64,000 nt of DNA from Actinomyces urinae (GCF_900119695.1 NZ_LT632547.1:124001-188000), one strand, 5' to 3'. Counted from the stretch's first letter, positions 17,490 to 26,361 are shown. A program made the numbers and translations. Notes: a model not told the origin generated them from the letters alone.

Positions 17490-18629
17490 ATGAGTTTGGA
17501 TAAAGCGCTAAGTATGCGTGCCTCACACCCGTCTATCTGCGACATCCTGCCGGTTGTTTTTGGAGCGTGGGGAGTGAGCGGGCCACCGCCGCAGTCCCAA
17601 GAACAGCGCGACCGTCTTGCTGATTATCTGCAGCTGGAACGGGGCCAGCAAACCCTCGTGGTATTGATCGACGGTTTTGGTTTTGATCTTGTAGTAAACC
17701 ATTTCGCTTACACGCCGTTCTTGCGTTCACGAAAAGCCGACATGATGAGGGCTTGCACAGTTCTGCCCTCAACCACTGCAGCTGCAATTTCGTCTTTCGC
17801 AACCGGCCTTATGCCCGGACAGACGAACATGGTGGGCTGGTCCGTTAAAGACGGTAGCCAGGTAGCTACGCTTCTTACCTTCGAGAACGCGAGTGTTCCA
17901 CCGGAAAAATGGCAGTCGAATCCCACCATGTTTGAGATCGCGAGTCGAGCGGGCGTAAGTTCTGCGGCGATCATGCCACAGCGGTTTGCCGGATCGGGCT
18001 TAACCATGGCGGCTCTGCGTGGAGCGCGCCCGGTGGGCGCGGAGAGCTTTGACGAGCGAATAGATGCAGCAATGAAACGGCTCCGCGCGGGCGCGGCGGT
18101 GGTCTACCTGTATTGGTCCGACCTTGACCATGCGGGGCACGGGTATGGCACGCATTGCGACCAGTGGGTTGGTGAACTTGAGTTGGTGGATGCGGCGCTG
18201 GCGCGCATAAATCGAGAACTGCCAAAGGGTGTCCGAGCGCTTGTAACGGGCGATCATGGCATGGTGAACACGCGAGCGGACAGGCGCATAGACGTGGCGC
18301 AAAACTCTAAGTTGCTTCAGGACCTAGAACTGATCGCGGGCGAGGGCAGAGCCGTGCATATCCACGCGGCAACCAATCCCAACAAAGTGATCGGTCGTTG
18401 GCGAGATGAGCTGGGGGAGCGTGCCACCATCGTGGAGGGCGGTGAAGTAGTAGAAATACTGGGCGGTGAAAGCGGAGCAAAACTAACGGGTAATGCCGTG
18501 GCTTTCATGCACGATGACTGGGTGGTAGTGGATTCACGCACTCAGCCTAAACAGTCGATAGACCTAGTGGGTGTGCACGGCTCGTTCAGTTCTGCTGAGC
18601 TTGCCATCCCGATTCTCAGGTTCGATTAG
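17490..18629 (+). CDS. Alkaline-phosphatase-superfamily phosphodiesterase/nucleotide pyrophosphatase
   Basis: Metal-dependent phosphoesterase of the AlkP fold, 379 aa. Ligand segments are seen in order: VLIDGFGFDLV (first metal Asp), LPSTTAAAISSFATGLMPG (nucleophile Thr region), WSDLDHAGHGYG (Asp/His), and TGDHGMV (Asp-His). No signal peptide is evident, so it is predicted cytosolic. Proteins of this type sit near parC/sepH in several actinobacteria; the physiological substrate is unknown. ATG 17490 has GGAAG 5 nt upstream; TTG 17478 is an in-frame alternative. Its stop codon overlaps the stop of sepH by 4 bp, tail to tail, leaving no room for a terminator. Confidence 0.8.
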   Translation: MSLDKALSMRASHPSICDILPVVFGAWGVSGPPPQSQEQRDRLADYLQLERGQQTLVVLIDGFGFDLVVNHFAYTPFLRSRKADMMRACTVLPSTTAAAISSFATGLMPGQTNMVGWSVKDGSQVATLLTFENASVPPEKWQSNPTMFEIASRAGVSSAAIMPQRFAGSGLTMAALRGARPVGAESFDERIDAAMKRLRAGAAVVYLYWSDLDHAGHGYGTHCDQWVGELELVDAALARINRELPKGVRALVTGDHGMVNTRADRRIDVAQNSKLLQDLELIAGEGRAVHIHAATNPNKVIGRWRDELGERATIVEGGEVVEILGGESGAKLTGNAVAFMHDDWVVVDSRTQPKQSIDLVGVHGSFSSAELAIPILRFD

Positions 18630-19594
18630 TTACTGCGAGTGCCAAAAACGATCTCGTCCCATGAGGGGACGGAGCGGCGCTTAGCGCTACGCGTGCTCTT
18701 CTTCGGCTCAGGCTCTTGAACTTCGAGTTTTTCAAGGCCGGGCAACGCATCGCTGTCTTCGCTTACCACCGGTTGCGGCTGGGCCGGTTCGGGCTCGGGG
18801 ACGGGCTCCTCGACCTTCGCCTTTGGCTCAGACTCAATCGGTTTGGGGAAGCGCAACAGCGATGGCTTCTCAACGGTTTCAGCCTTAATTTGCGGTTTCG
18901 ATTCCCTGCGTCGGCCTCGTTTCGAAGCCAGATCACCAAGAATTCTCTCAACGTCGTCAGGCGAGGCCGCTTCGCCCGGCGTGTTGGTAGGAGCTTCCCC
19001 TCCGGGAAGGCTCGTCACATTGGTGGCGGCAGGAGTGGTGGTTTCGGTAAGCCAGCGGGCTTCTTCGTCCAGCGCGCAAATGAGGGTGCCGCGGTTGGAC
19101 ACCTGCCAGGAGGCGCGGCGCTCGGTGGCTGCCTGAACAAATGTGAGGTGCAACTCCCAGGGGCGGTCGCCCTCGCGCAGTGCGGTCCAGGACAGAGAGT
19201 GGGCATCAACGCCTCGGGTTGCAAGCCTGTCGATTACCAGGTCGCCCAGCTGGGGTGCTCCCGCTTCGCCGCCTACGGGCGCAGCCAGTGCAGACGACAC
19301 GATGTAGTTGCGTTCGGTAACAACCGGCGCGAGGAAGCGATTAATGCGGTCAATGTCGATGTCATAGTTCGCCGCGATTTCGGCGGCCGGCATGCCCGCA
19401 CGCAGAAGTTGCTGGATTTCGCGAGGACGCAGGACGGATCCGGATTTAGGAAATGACTCGAGCTTCAGCTCACCTCGCCTGATCGCTGCCTTTAGCGCAT
19501 CATCCACAACAATCATGTAGCGTTCGCCGTCTTTATCGGTAAAAACCAACTGCGAACCATCCCCGTGCGGGCCTAAAAGTTCAAGCTCGATCAT
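18626..19594 (-). CDS. sepH: Cell division protein SepH (DUF3071)
   Basis: Conserved actinobacterial FtsZ-associated division regulator; in Streptomyces and Mycobacterium SepH promotes FtsZ assembly. From ATG 19594 (GGAGG 5-6 nt upstream, 322 aa) it begins MIELELLGPHGDGSQLVFTD, then has the helix-turn-helix-like segment EIQQLLRAGMPAAEIAANYD, the DUF3071 core to about residue 170, and a long low-complexity tail rich in Glu, Pro and Lys ending VPSWDEIVFG. The short conserved C-terminal end is typical of the family. An in-frame start at 19621 lacks a ribosome site. It converges on the phosphodiesterase gene with overlapping stop codons. Confidence 0.88.
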   Translation of the reverse strand: MIELELLGPHGDGSQLVFTDKDGERYMIVVDDALKAAIRRGELKLESFPKSGSVLRPREIQQLLRAGMPAAEIAANYDIDIDRINRFLAPVVTERNYIVSSALAAPVGGEAGAPQLGDLVIDRLATRGVDAHSLSWTALREGDRPWELHLTFVQAATERRASWQVSNRGTLICALDEEARWLTETTTPAATNVTSLPGGEAPTNTPGEAASPDDVERILGDLASKRGRRRESKPQIKAETVEKPSLLRFPKPIESEPKAKVEEPVPEPEPAQPQPVVSEDSDALPGLEKLEVQEPEPKKSTRSAKRRSVPSWDEIVFGTRSN

Positions 19595-19769
19595 TAATCC
19601 TCCGTCCCTAGTATGAAGCATGGCACCTAAGTGGCCCTCATCGTGCTACATTATGCGCGTGTCGCTTGTCGGTTGCGTTCATTGCTCAAATCAATGCTAA
19701 TATCCCCGCGCGGCATTAATATGCAGTAAAAGCTTTCATGTTCACCCAGACGAGTATAAAGAGGTAACC

Positions 19770-20069
19770 ATGGCTACAGATTACGATGCGCCTCGTAAGA
19801 ACGATGATGATGTTTCGGAAGACTCTCTCGAAGAACTGAAGAGCCGTCGCAATGACCAGGGCTCGAATGTGGTCGATGAGGATGAGAACGAGATTGCAGA
19901 AGATTTCGAACTACCGGGCGCGGATCTATCTAATGAGGAGCTGACAGTTCGGGTGGTTCCGCGTCAAGATGACGAGTTCACCTGTTCGGAGTGCTTCTTG
20001 GTACATCACACTTCTCAGCTTGCCTACGAGCAGGATGGCCTACCCGTATGCACGGAGTGCGCGGAGTAG
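19770..20069 (+). CDS. DUF4193 family small acidic protein
   Basis: A 99-aa protein: MATDYDAPR N-terminus, a long acidic middle (EDSLEELKSRR, DEDENEIAEDFELPGADLS), and a C-terminal zinc-ribbon-like CSECF...CTEC pair. This combination defines DUF4193, conserved across actinobacteria near sigA/dut; no function is known. AGAGGT precedes ATG 19770. A 175-bp gap separates it from the divergent sepH; a TAATAT box near 19700 may be a promoter element but has no clear partner. It is the first gene of a four-gene run with DUF3710, OB-fold and DUF3159 proteins. Confidence 0.88.
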   Translation: MATDYDAPRKNDDDVSEDSLEELKSRRNDQGSNVVDEDENEIAEDFELPGADLSNEELTVRVVPRQDDEFTCSECFLVHHTSQLAYEQDGLPVCTECAE

Positions 20070-20111
20070 ACTGGCCATTCGGTAGGTTTTGATTGTAGTA
20101 GGTGAAATTTA

Positions 20112-20780
20112 GTGGCGTTTTTCAAGCGCAAGAAGAAGACCGAGGACGTGGCGCAGGTCCGTGACGAAGAACCGCTCGCAGATGATGTGCCAGCTGAAGC
20201 GAGCGAAGTGCAAGCCCCGGAGCATGGGCCGTTCGACATCAGCCAACGTGACGTTTCTAAGGGATACATTGACCTTGGGCCACTAAAACTTCCCGCAATT
20301 GCGGGAATCCAAATCCAACCCGTGTTCTCACCGGACAAAACCATTTTGCGAATGAACGTGGTGATTGGTAACTCCGTCATGCAGATGATGGTGATTGCGA
20401 ATCCAAAGTCCGGTGGCGCAGCTCAGGAAGTGCTGAGCGCCACCAAGGAAGCGCTGGAACAGCAGGGCGCCAAGGTTGAAGTACGAGAAGGCCCATGGGG
20501 CGAAGAGCTGGTTGCGCACACGGTGGTGAAGACCCAGGATGGGCGCGATGCAATAGCTCCGAGCAGGATCTTCACCATTGAGGGCAACCGTTGGGCGCTG
20601 CGTATTGATCTTGCTGGCGCGGCCCTGTCCGATGAAGAAGCTTGGCGGCCAGTGGCGGCGGTTATTTCTGGCCTCGTAATTGAGCGTGGTGACGCGCCGC
20701 GCGCGCCGCTTTCGGTAATACCGTTCACGCTTCCGTCAGAACTTACAGTAGCGGCCGAGCCGCAGGATGATAAGCAGTAA
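20112..20780 (+). CDS. DUF3710 family protein
   Basis: A 222-aa protein with a basic N-terminus (MAFFKRKKKTED) and the conserved core GYIDLGPLKLP, MQMMVIANPKSGGAAQEVLSATKEAL and REGPWGEELVAHT that mark DUF3710. No signal peptide or membrane helix is seen. The family is restricted to actinobacteria and has no assigned function. GTG 20112 has AGGTGA upstream. It lies 42 bp after the DUF4193 gene and overlaps the OB-fold gene by 14 bp, so the run is probably one transcript. Confidence 0.86.
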   Translation: MAFFKRKKKTEDVAQVRDEEPLADDVPAEASEVQAPEHGPFDISQRDVSKGYIDLGPLKLPAIAGIQIQPVFSPDKTILRMNVVIGNSVMQMMVIANPKSGGAAQEVLSATKEALEQQGAKVEVREGPWGEELVAHTVVKTQDGRDAIAPSRIFTIEGNRWALRIDLAGAALSDEEAWRPVAAVISGLVIERGDAPRAPLSVIPFTLPSELTVAAEPQDDKQ

Positions 20781-21090
20781 GTTGACTCTTCCAACGCGCC
20801 TCGTAGACCAGCCACGCACCGCTATTGCGGCGTTGAAACCGCGGATGCGCGCCGTGGTCTCAGGGCGAGTGGTTGCTATCACGTACCCGATTGAAGGCGC
20901 GTCGATGACGCTGCGGGCCCATTTGAAAGATGATACGGGCACGATTATTGTTGCCTGGCCGGGCAGGCGTGAGATTCCGGGCGTTCACGTTGGTGCCCAC
21001 ATGGTTGTCCAAGGCAACGTGATGCAACAGTTTTCTGAGCAACTTCTGTGGAATCCTCATTTTCAGATCCTGGGGGACGATGATGACTGA
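20767..21090 (+). CDS. OB-fold nucleic-acid-binding domain protein (Rv2694c-like)
   Basis: A 107-aa protein whose body (VVSGRVVAITYPIEG, LRAHLKDDTGTIIVAWPGRR, GAHMVVQGNV) is an OB-fold of the kind found in RecG and aspartyl-tRNA synthetase, suggesting single-stranded nucleic acid binding. Its partner genes are of unknown function, so the role is open. The start ATG 20767 overlaps the end of the DUF3710 gene by 14 bp and is therefore likely translationally coupled; TTG 20782 is an alternative. The stop overlaps the DUF3159 start. Confidence 0.8.
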   Translation: MISSKLTLPTRLVDQPRTAIAALKPRMRAVVSGRVVAITYPIEGASMTLRAHLKDDTGTIIVAWPGRREIPGVHVGAHMVVQGNVMQQFSEQLLWNPHFQILGDDDD

Positions 21091-21796
21091 TTCGATCGAC
21101 GAGGCGGCGGGCAAGCCCGGAGGGAAGAGCAAATCTTTAGCCAGCCAACTTAACGCCGATCAGTTTGACGCGTGGCAGGCCGTTGGGGGAGTGCGCGGCG
21201 CGATCGAGTCTGTGCTTCCTGTCTTGGTGTTCGTGGTTGCTTACGTGATTGCGATGGATCTGAAATGGCCGCTCATTTTGGCAGGCGGAATCTCGGTGGC
21301 GTTGATTTTGGTTCGGCTGATAAGCCGGCAGCCCATCACGTATTCAGTTTCAGGGTTCGTGGGCGTAGCCATCGGAGTCGTTTGGGCACTGTGGTCGGGT
21401 AGAGGCGAGAACTTTTTCGCCTTCGGAATTATTGCTTCGGCGGCGTACGGGCTAGTAATCATGGCGGCTAATTTGGTCCGCTATCCGGTGGTGTCGATGG
21501 CACTGACACCGGTTTGGCAGTTGCGGTGGAAGTGGTGGCAAAACCCGGGCTCGCTTGATCGTTTGGCACGGGTATCGAGAAGTCTGTCTTGGTTGTGGTT
21601 CGCCCTGTTCGCCTTGCGGTTCTTGGTGCAGATCCCCCTGTGGCTGGGTGGGCAGGTTGCGATGCTCGGAACAGCCAAATTACTTCTGGGACTGCCCCTA
21701 TTCCTCCTGGTCGCTTGGGTCACTTGGGTTCAGCTACGCCCGTACCGGGAGGTCGTGCAAACCGAGTCCGACGGCGATGCGGCGTCCGCCAACTAG
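21080..21796 (+). CDS. DUF3159 family membrane protein
   Basis: A 238-aa integral membrane protein. After a soluble leader containing DAWQAVGGVRGAIESVLPVLVF, the DUF3159 signature, it has about six hydrophobic helices (for example VLPVLVFVVAYVIAMD, PLILAGGISVALILV, FIVASAAYGL-type segments) and a conserved RYPVVSMALTP...W motif. Function unknown; found in the same place in mycobacteria and relatives. GGGGGA lies just upstream; ATG 21080 and ATG 21083 are adjacent in frame, the second being equally likely. It overlaps the OB-fold gene by 11 bp and converges on the KTN genes. Confidence 0.86.
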   Translation: MMTDSIDEAAGKPGGKSKSLASQLNADQFDAWQAVGGVRGAIESVLPVLVFVVAYVIAMDLKWPLILAGGISVALILVRLISRQPITYSVSGFVGVAIGVVWALWSGRGENFFAFGIIASAAYGLVIMAANLVRYPVVSMALTPVWQLRWKWWQNPGSLDRLARVSRSLSWLWFALFALRFLVQIPLWLGGQVAMLGTAKLLLGLPLFLLVAWVTWVQLRPYREVVQTESDGDAASAN

Positions 21797-21841
21797 ATTG
21801 GTGCGCGGTTCTTAAACCTGCGCCAACCCCTCGCGCGCGGC

Positions 21842-22510
21842 CTATTTTGAGCCGAACACCTGCTCGACGTCTTGGCCAAGTGATTTTTCAAACGAAGACA
21901 GCATTAGAACCACTTCGTCCCCGGCGGCCAGCTCGAACTCGTCCTCATCATCAACGGGCGTGTCATCGCGCAATACGGTGAGCACGCGCGCGTCGGAAGG
22001 CAGACCCAATTGGGCGATCTTCTTTCCGCTTGCGCGTGAATCAGCAGGAAGCGTTATGGCATAGATCGCGGTTCCGGCCTCGTGGAACTGGAATAGGCGA
22101 ACCAAGGCTCCAACACTCACGGCTTCTTCAACGAGGGCGGTCATGACACGCGGGGTGGAAACGGGCACGTCAACTCCCCAAGTTGAGTTGAACATCCACT
22201 CGTTTTTTGGGTTGTTTACGCGAGCAACAACGCGTGGCACACCAAACTCCGTTTTGGCTAGCAAAGAGATGACGAGGTTTGCTTTGTCATCTCCGGTAGC
22301 GGCAACCATGACGTCACAGCTACCCACGTTTGCGGCTTCGAGAGTTTCGGGCGAGCAGGCGTCTGCCAGGATCCAATCAGCCTCAGCCACGGTGGCAACA
22401 CGCATCTGGTCGGGCAGACGATCAATGAGGGTGACTTCGTGTTTCTTGAGCAGAAGTTCGCGTGCGATAGAACGCCCAACTGAACCTGCTCCGGCGATTA
22501 CGATAAGCAT
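21842..22510 (-). CDS. TrkA-type K+ uptake regulatory protein (KTN/RCK plus TrkA-C), CeoC-like
   Basis: A 222-aa cytosolic NAD(H)-binding regulator. VIAGAGSVGRSIARELL is the Rossmann GxGxxG, with an acidic residue at the end of strand 2 (TLIDR); the C-terminal part (residues 130-222) is a TrkA-C ligand domain. Such proteins gate K+ channels/transporters, but no TrkH/TrkG subunit is present nearby. The gene starts directly after the stop of its partner (TAG immediately followed by ATG), so the two are co-transcribed and translationally coupled. The pair with the divergent APC-like permease is conserved in M. tuberculosis (ceoB, ceoC, Rv2690c). Confidence 0.86.
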   Translation of the reverse strand: MLIVIAGAGSVGRSIARELLLKKHEVTLIDRLPDQMRVATVAEADWILADACSPETLEAANVGSCDVMVAATGDDKANLVISLLAKTEFGVPRVVARVNNPKNEWMFNSTWGVDVPVSTPRVMTALVEEAVSVGALVRLFQFHEAGTAIYAITLPADSRASGKKIAQLGLPSDARVLTVLRDDTPVDDEDEFELAAGDEVVLMLSSFEKSLGQDVEQVFGSK

Positions 22511-23176
22511 CTATGCTCCCACTGCTGGATCGTTGGCAAGGATTTCGCGGATCCTGGTTTCCTCAGCCAGTGAGATCGCGAAGTAAAGCTCGTCATTTTC
22601 TTGAACGATTAGGTCATCGTTAGCTACGTCCATGTGGCCTTGACGGGACACGAATACAACGGGGTATTCGGTTAGCTGGCGAACCACGGCAAAGGACAAC
22701 CCGTACCAGCTGGATGCGGGGCGGGCACAAACGAGGGCAACATCTCCGGTGGGATGCGTCCACACTCGATTCACGTCCGGCGGCATCATCCAAGAAAGTA
22801 CCGCTTCGGTTGTTCGCCGCACAGTGGCAATAGTGGGGATACCAAGCTTTTCGTAGACTTCCGCGCGAGTTGGGTCATAGATCCTGGCCACAACGCGTTC
22901 AACTTTGAAGGTTTCGCGCACCACTCTTGCAGAAATGATGTTCGAGTTATCTCCGTTAGACACTGCCGCAAATGCGTAAGCATCTTCAATACCGGCTTGC
23001 CGTAGCGTGTCGCGGTCAAAACCGACGCCTGTCACGCGTCGGCCAGAAAAATTTGCGGGCAGACGCCGAAAAGCCTCGGGGTTTTGGTCGATTACGGCCA
23101 CCGAGTGGCCTCTTTGATCTAAAAGCGTGGCAAGCGTTGTTCCAACGCGCCCGGCTCCCATGACAACAAAGTGCAT
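22511..23176 (-). CDS. TrkA-type K+ uptake regulatory protein (KTN/RCK), CeoB-like
   Basis: First gene of the pair: 221 aa, MHFVVMGAGRVGTTLATLL Rossmann start, SVAVIDQN strand-2 acid, then a TrkA-C domain (from about residue 140) ending in DELYFAISLAEE. As with its partner, it probably binds NAD(H) and nucleotides to regulate a membrane transporter. TAGTTT (23188-23183) ends 6 nt before ATG 23176 with no ribosome site, suggesting a leaderless mRNA. The 53-bp gap to the divergent permease holds both promoters, so the three genes are likely co-regulated. Confidence 0.86.
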   Translation of the reverse strand: MHFVVMGAGRVGTTLATLLDQRGHSVAVIDQNPEAFRRLPANFSGRRVTGVGFDRDTLRQAGIEDAYAFAAVSNGDNSNIISARVVRETFKVERVVARIYDPTRAEVYEKLGIPTIATVRRTTEAVLSWMMPPDVNRVWTHPTGDVALVCARPASSWYGLSFAVVRQLTEYPVVFVSRQGHMDVANDDLIVQENDELYFAISLAEETRIREILANDPAVGA

Positions 23177-23182
23177 TTAACA

Positions 23183-23222
23183 AAACTATCAAGAACGCGC
23201 TCGCTTCGTGTGCCTGTAGAGT
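23183..23222. promoter_or_regulatory. Compact divergent promoters of the KTN pair and APC-like permease
   Basis: Minus-strand TAGTTT (23188-23183) ends 6 nt before ATG 23176; plus-strand TAGAGT (23217-23222) ends 7 nt before ATG 23230. With a 53-bp gap, polymerases at the two promoters would overlap and compete. Confidence 0.45.
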
Positions 23223-23229
23223 TGGGGAT

Positions 23230-25074
23230 ATGACATCAACGAGCGCGGGTATTAGGCGAGCGAAGGGCGGAGCATATCCGCTGGCGCGAGTATCCGCGTT
23301 CTTCGCTTCGGCTTCGCTACTGGTTTTGATCCCCATTTGGCAGCCGGATGCGCTACTGCACGTCCTGTCACCACTGGGCTACCTCGATGCCTCGCTCGCG
23401 GCCTGGCTCACAGTGTTTGCGGTTCCGCTTATCGCACTGATCACGATTTCTGACATTCCGGTTCTACTGGCAAGGCGCCGATACGTAGGGGACTTCGCAG
23501 GTGTTGATGATTCGCTTGGCACCCGAATGTCCACTCTCACGGCGGCGGCGCAGCTTTCCGAGTACATCGTGACATTCGCCATCGCAGGAGCCTCGATTAG
23601 TTTCTTGCTCGGATCCATGTGGCCCGTGCTTATGCCCGCGCGCACGCCGATTGCAATATGTGCCGTTGTCGCCATAGCGATGCTACAGACGTTCCAAGTG
23701 GCGCCGCGCTCAACCACGGGCGGTGCAACCATAGTTGCGCTTAGTTTCCTCCTGTTGCTGTTCTTGACGGCCGGCATGATCGGGTCATCGCCGTACTTTT
23801 CACAAACCTCCTCGGCAGATCTTGCGATAGTCACAACCGAGGTTGGAAACCGTTCGCCGTTTGCGCGCGGAATCGTGCCCGCCCTCGGCCTTGGTCTTGG
23901 CGTTGTCCTCGCCCCCGCGCTGCTCCTTAGACACCTAACCGCAGACCTCTCTTACTTTTCTTACCCGCATGTTAAGCACGCGGGTATTGCAAAAATTTCG
24001 ATGAGTCTTGCAGCCTCAATGACGGCCATGCTCGCCATGTTAAACATCCGTGACGTCGATTCTGCACGGTTCATTGGGCGGCGTAATACTTTTTACGCGG
24101 CCCTGCGTACGGTAGGCGTGGAAGAATGGTTCTTGCTGGTTACCACGATCGTGTTGATTATTGCAGCGATAGCATCAGCTAGGACAGTGTTGCACAGCGC
24201 GGACAAGCTCAGCGGCGAACTCGCGAACTTCCACCTGCTTCCCGTCCACCTCATGAACGATCCAACGCGAATGGCCTTTACCCCCTTCGTCTTCACCCTT
24301 GGAGCGATCGGCCTAATACTGGTGGGATCGGCCCAGTTCCGCATTCTCGTTCCGATGCTTGCGGTGTCAGGCTTCTTATCGCTCACCCTCACCCGATGGT
24401 CAACCGTGAAATTCTGGAACGCGAAACTGAAAAATGAGGGGCACTTCCCAGAGAGGAACAAAATGAGACGTGCGCGTCTGATGGCACTAGGCGGCCTCGT
24501 AATCAGTGTGGCGGTGCTCGTGCTAGTCGTAGCCTCCGGCATCTTCGAGGGCGCTTGGGTAGTGGCCGGGCTCATTCTGCTGCTCTACTTCGTGCTGTAC
24601 ACCGTACGCCGCCACTACCTAAACTACGGAGTTGGCGCCGGTGAAACCACCACTGAAGATCCGATAACGCCTGGGCGCGTGCACTACATGATCATCGCAC
24701 AAAGTATGGGGCCAGCTCTCACGCGTGCAACCAAGTGGATCAAATCGACCAGGCCATACTCGATTGAACTGATCCACGTAGATACCGGCGGCAGTGATAG
24801 TGAAGAAGCGCTCAAGAAATGGCGCGAAGAAGACCTTGGAGCAAGCCTCACCGTCCTCGATGCCGGTCCTTCCCGGCCAACCGAAGCGATCATCGAACAC
24901 GTGCGTCGGACCCGTGCGGCACACCCGAACCGACTCGTAAACGTGGTGCTGCCTCATGTAGTGTTCAAAACCGCCTTGCTTGGGCGCTTGCACAACACGG
25001 AAATGAAACACCTCGAAAAGACACTCCTAGACGAGCCCGGCGTGCTGGTAACACTCGTACCCTGGGCAGATTAA
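23230..25074 (+). CDS. Diverged APC-superfamily permease with C-terminal cytosolic domain (Rv2690c position)
   Basis: A 614-aa membrane protein with about 11-12 hydrophobic helices up to residue 460 (for example VSAFFASASLLVLIPIW, AWLTVFAVPLIALITI, ARGIVPALGLGLGVVLAPALL), then a soluble C-terminal domain (GRVHYMIIAQSMGPALTRA...LVTLVPWAD) resembling that of the Rv2690c amino-acid permease family. The N-terminal helices do not show the usual APC consensus I know from that family, so the sequence is strongly diverged. Divergent from two KTN regulators, which may control it; that is inference. GGGG just upstream could be a ribosome site, or TAGAGT could make it leaderless. Substrate unknown. Confidence 0.68.
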   Translation: MTSTSAGIRRAKGGAYPLARVSAFFASASLLVLIPIWQPDALLHVLSPLGYLDASLAAWLTVFAVPLIALITISDIPVLLARRRYVGDFAGVDDSLGTRMSTLTAAAQLSEYIVTFAIAGASISFLLGSMWPVLMPARTPIAICAVVAIAMLQTFQVAPRSTTGGATIVALSFLLLLFLTAGMIGSSPYFSQTSSADLAIVTTEVGNRSPFARGIVPALGLGLGVVLAPALLLRHLTADLSYFSYPHVKHAGIAKISMSLAASMTAMLAMLNIRDVDSARFIGRRNTFYAALRTVGVEEWFLLVTTIVLIIAAIASARTVLHSADKLSGELANFHLLPVHLMNDPTRMAFTPFVFTLGAIGLILVGSAQFRILVPMLAVSGFLSLTLTRWSTVKFWNAKLKNEGHFPERNKMRRARLMALGGLVISVAVLVLVVASGIFEGAWVVAGLILLLYFVLYTVRRHYLNYGVGAGETTTEDPITPGRVHYMIIAQSMGPALTRATKWIKSTRPYSIELIHVDTGGSDSEEALKKWREEDLGASLTVLDAGPSRPTEAIIEHVRRTRAAHPNRLVNVVLPHVVFKTALLGRLHNTEMKHLEKTLLDEPGVLVTLVPWAD

Positions 25075-25083
25075 GGAAAGATA

Positions 25084-26361
25084 ATGCACACCAACGGCGA
25101 AAGCCCGGACATCGTCAAACAGGTCAGGGCGTTGCGTCCTGCTCACGGGGGAACATGCTTCTCCCTCGTGGATGGCCGGCCCCTGTTCATCTCCGGAGCA
25201 ATCCCGGGAGAGCTCGTAGATGTGCGCGTAGATAGTCGTCGCTCCAAAGTCTCCTACGGAAGTGCCATTAACATTTTGGAGCCATCCGAACACCGCGTGG
25301 CGCATATTTGGCCCGAGGCCGCAGTCAATGGGGTAGGAGGCGCCGACCTCGGACACGTTGCCCTCGAATACCAGCGCGAATGGAAGACAGAAGTCATCAA
25401 AGACCAGTTGGCGCGAGTCGGGGGCGCAAACACCCTCGAACGAGTCGTAGGCGCCGTGGGAGAAAGCGCCCTGCAGGTTCACCCGGCAAGTGAACCCCGC
25501 GGCTTAAACTGGCGCACTCGAGTTGATTTTGAGGTATCACCGGCCGGGCGCCTCGCGATGAAGAAAGAAAACTCAAACGAGCTGGTCGAAATTGAAACCA
25601 TGCCCCTCGCTGTGGAACCGATCCTCGAACTTGGCATGTTAGGCGATACTCCCTGGAAGCAGTACCTGCGTCCCGGCAAGAAAGTTCGCATAGTTGCCCC
25701 CAATGACGGCGGACGTCGGGTTGTAATCGGCAACCAGGTATTCAACGGCGCAAACCGGCGCGTAGGTGACCGGGCCGATTGGCAGGTGCGCGCTCGCGGA
25801 ACGGTTGAGAAGTTCTCGGTGGCTGCCTCGGGCTTTTGGCAGGCTCACGTTAGCGCTCCTGCTGACCTGGTGGAGCTCGTGCTTGACGGTGCGCGCGTGG
25901 AAGAGGGCGACGCCGTGATTGAGCTCTACGCCGGGGCGGGACTGTTCACAAAGTTCTTGGGCCGCGAGCTCGGCCCGCGCGGCGCTATCGTGTCGATTGA
26001 GGGATCAAAAGAGGCAGTTGGTCACGCTAGGGAGAACCTGCGCGGAGTTGAGGTTGATCGTGATCTGCGTGCCGGACGGGTGAACTCAAAGTCCATCATG
26101 CGCGCATGGTCTGACCTGGGGGAGAGGCCGCGAACTATCGTTTTGGATCCTCCTCGCAGTGGTGCCGGTAAAGATGTCATAGGTGCGCTCGCGGCGGTGG
26201 GAGCCAGCCGGGTAGTGCTGGTGTCCTGCGATCCGGCCGCGGGTGCGCGTGACCTCGCAGGCCTTTTTGATGCCGGATATGAGCTAGAGGCGTTCACTGC
26301 CCTCGACCTGTTCCCGCAAACCCACCACGTGGAGATAGTTTCCGTTCTGACTCGAAAGTAA
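25084..26361 (+). CDS. TrmA/RlmD-like SAM-dependent RNA uridine-5 methyltransferase without Fe-S cysteines
   Basis: Predicted to methylate C5 of a uridine in tRNA or rRNA. A TRAM RNA-binding domain (residues 10-65) is followed by the central domain and a Rossmann methyltransferase: ELYAGAGLF (SAM loop), DPPRSGAGKD, and VSCDPAAGARDL with the nucleophilic Cys. Actinobacterial relatives normally carry a [4Fe-4S] motif of the form CP..GCGGCD after the TRAM domain; here those Cys positions are W76, V84 and A87, while the intervening GG and following D are kept. The gene starts 9 bp after the permease stop, with AAGGAAAG as ribosome site, so it is in one operon with it, as in M. tuberculosis (Rv2690c-Rv2689c). 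Confidence 0.84.
   Translation: MHTNGESPDIVKQVRALRPAHGGTCFSLVDGRPLFISGAIPGELVDVRVDSRRSKVSYGSAINILEPSEHRVAHIWPEAAVNGVGGADLGHVALEYQREWKTEVIKDQLARVGGANTLERVVGAVGESALQVHPASEPRGLNWRTRVDFEVSPAGRLAMKKENSNELVEIETMPLAVEPILELGMLGDTPWKQYLRPGKKVRIVAPNDGGRRVVIGNQVFNGANRRVGDRADWQVRARGTVEKFSVAASGFWQAHVSAPADLVELVLDGARVEEGDAVIELYAGAGLFTKFLGRELGPRGAIVSIEGSKEAVGHARENLRGVEVDRDLRAGRVNSKSIMRAWSDLGERPRTIVLDPPRSGAGKDVIGALAAVGASRVVLVSCDPAAGARDLAGLFDAGYELEAFTALDLFPQTHHVEIVSVLTRK

Noticed and set aside
18716-19456. 246-aa plus-strand frame opposite sepH
   Set aside because: Gly/Arg-rich shadow of the low-complexity SepH tail.
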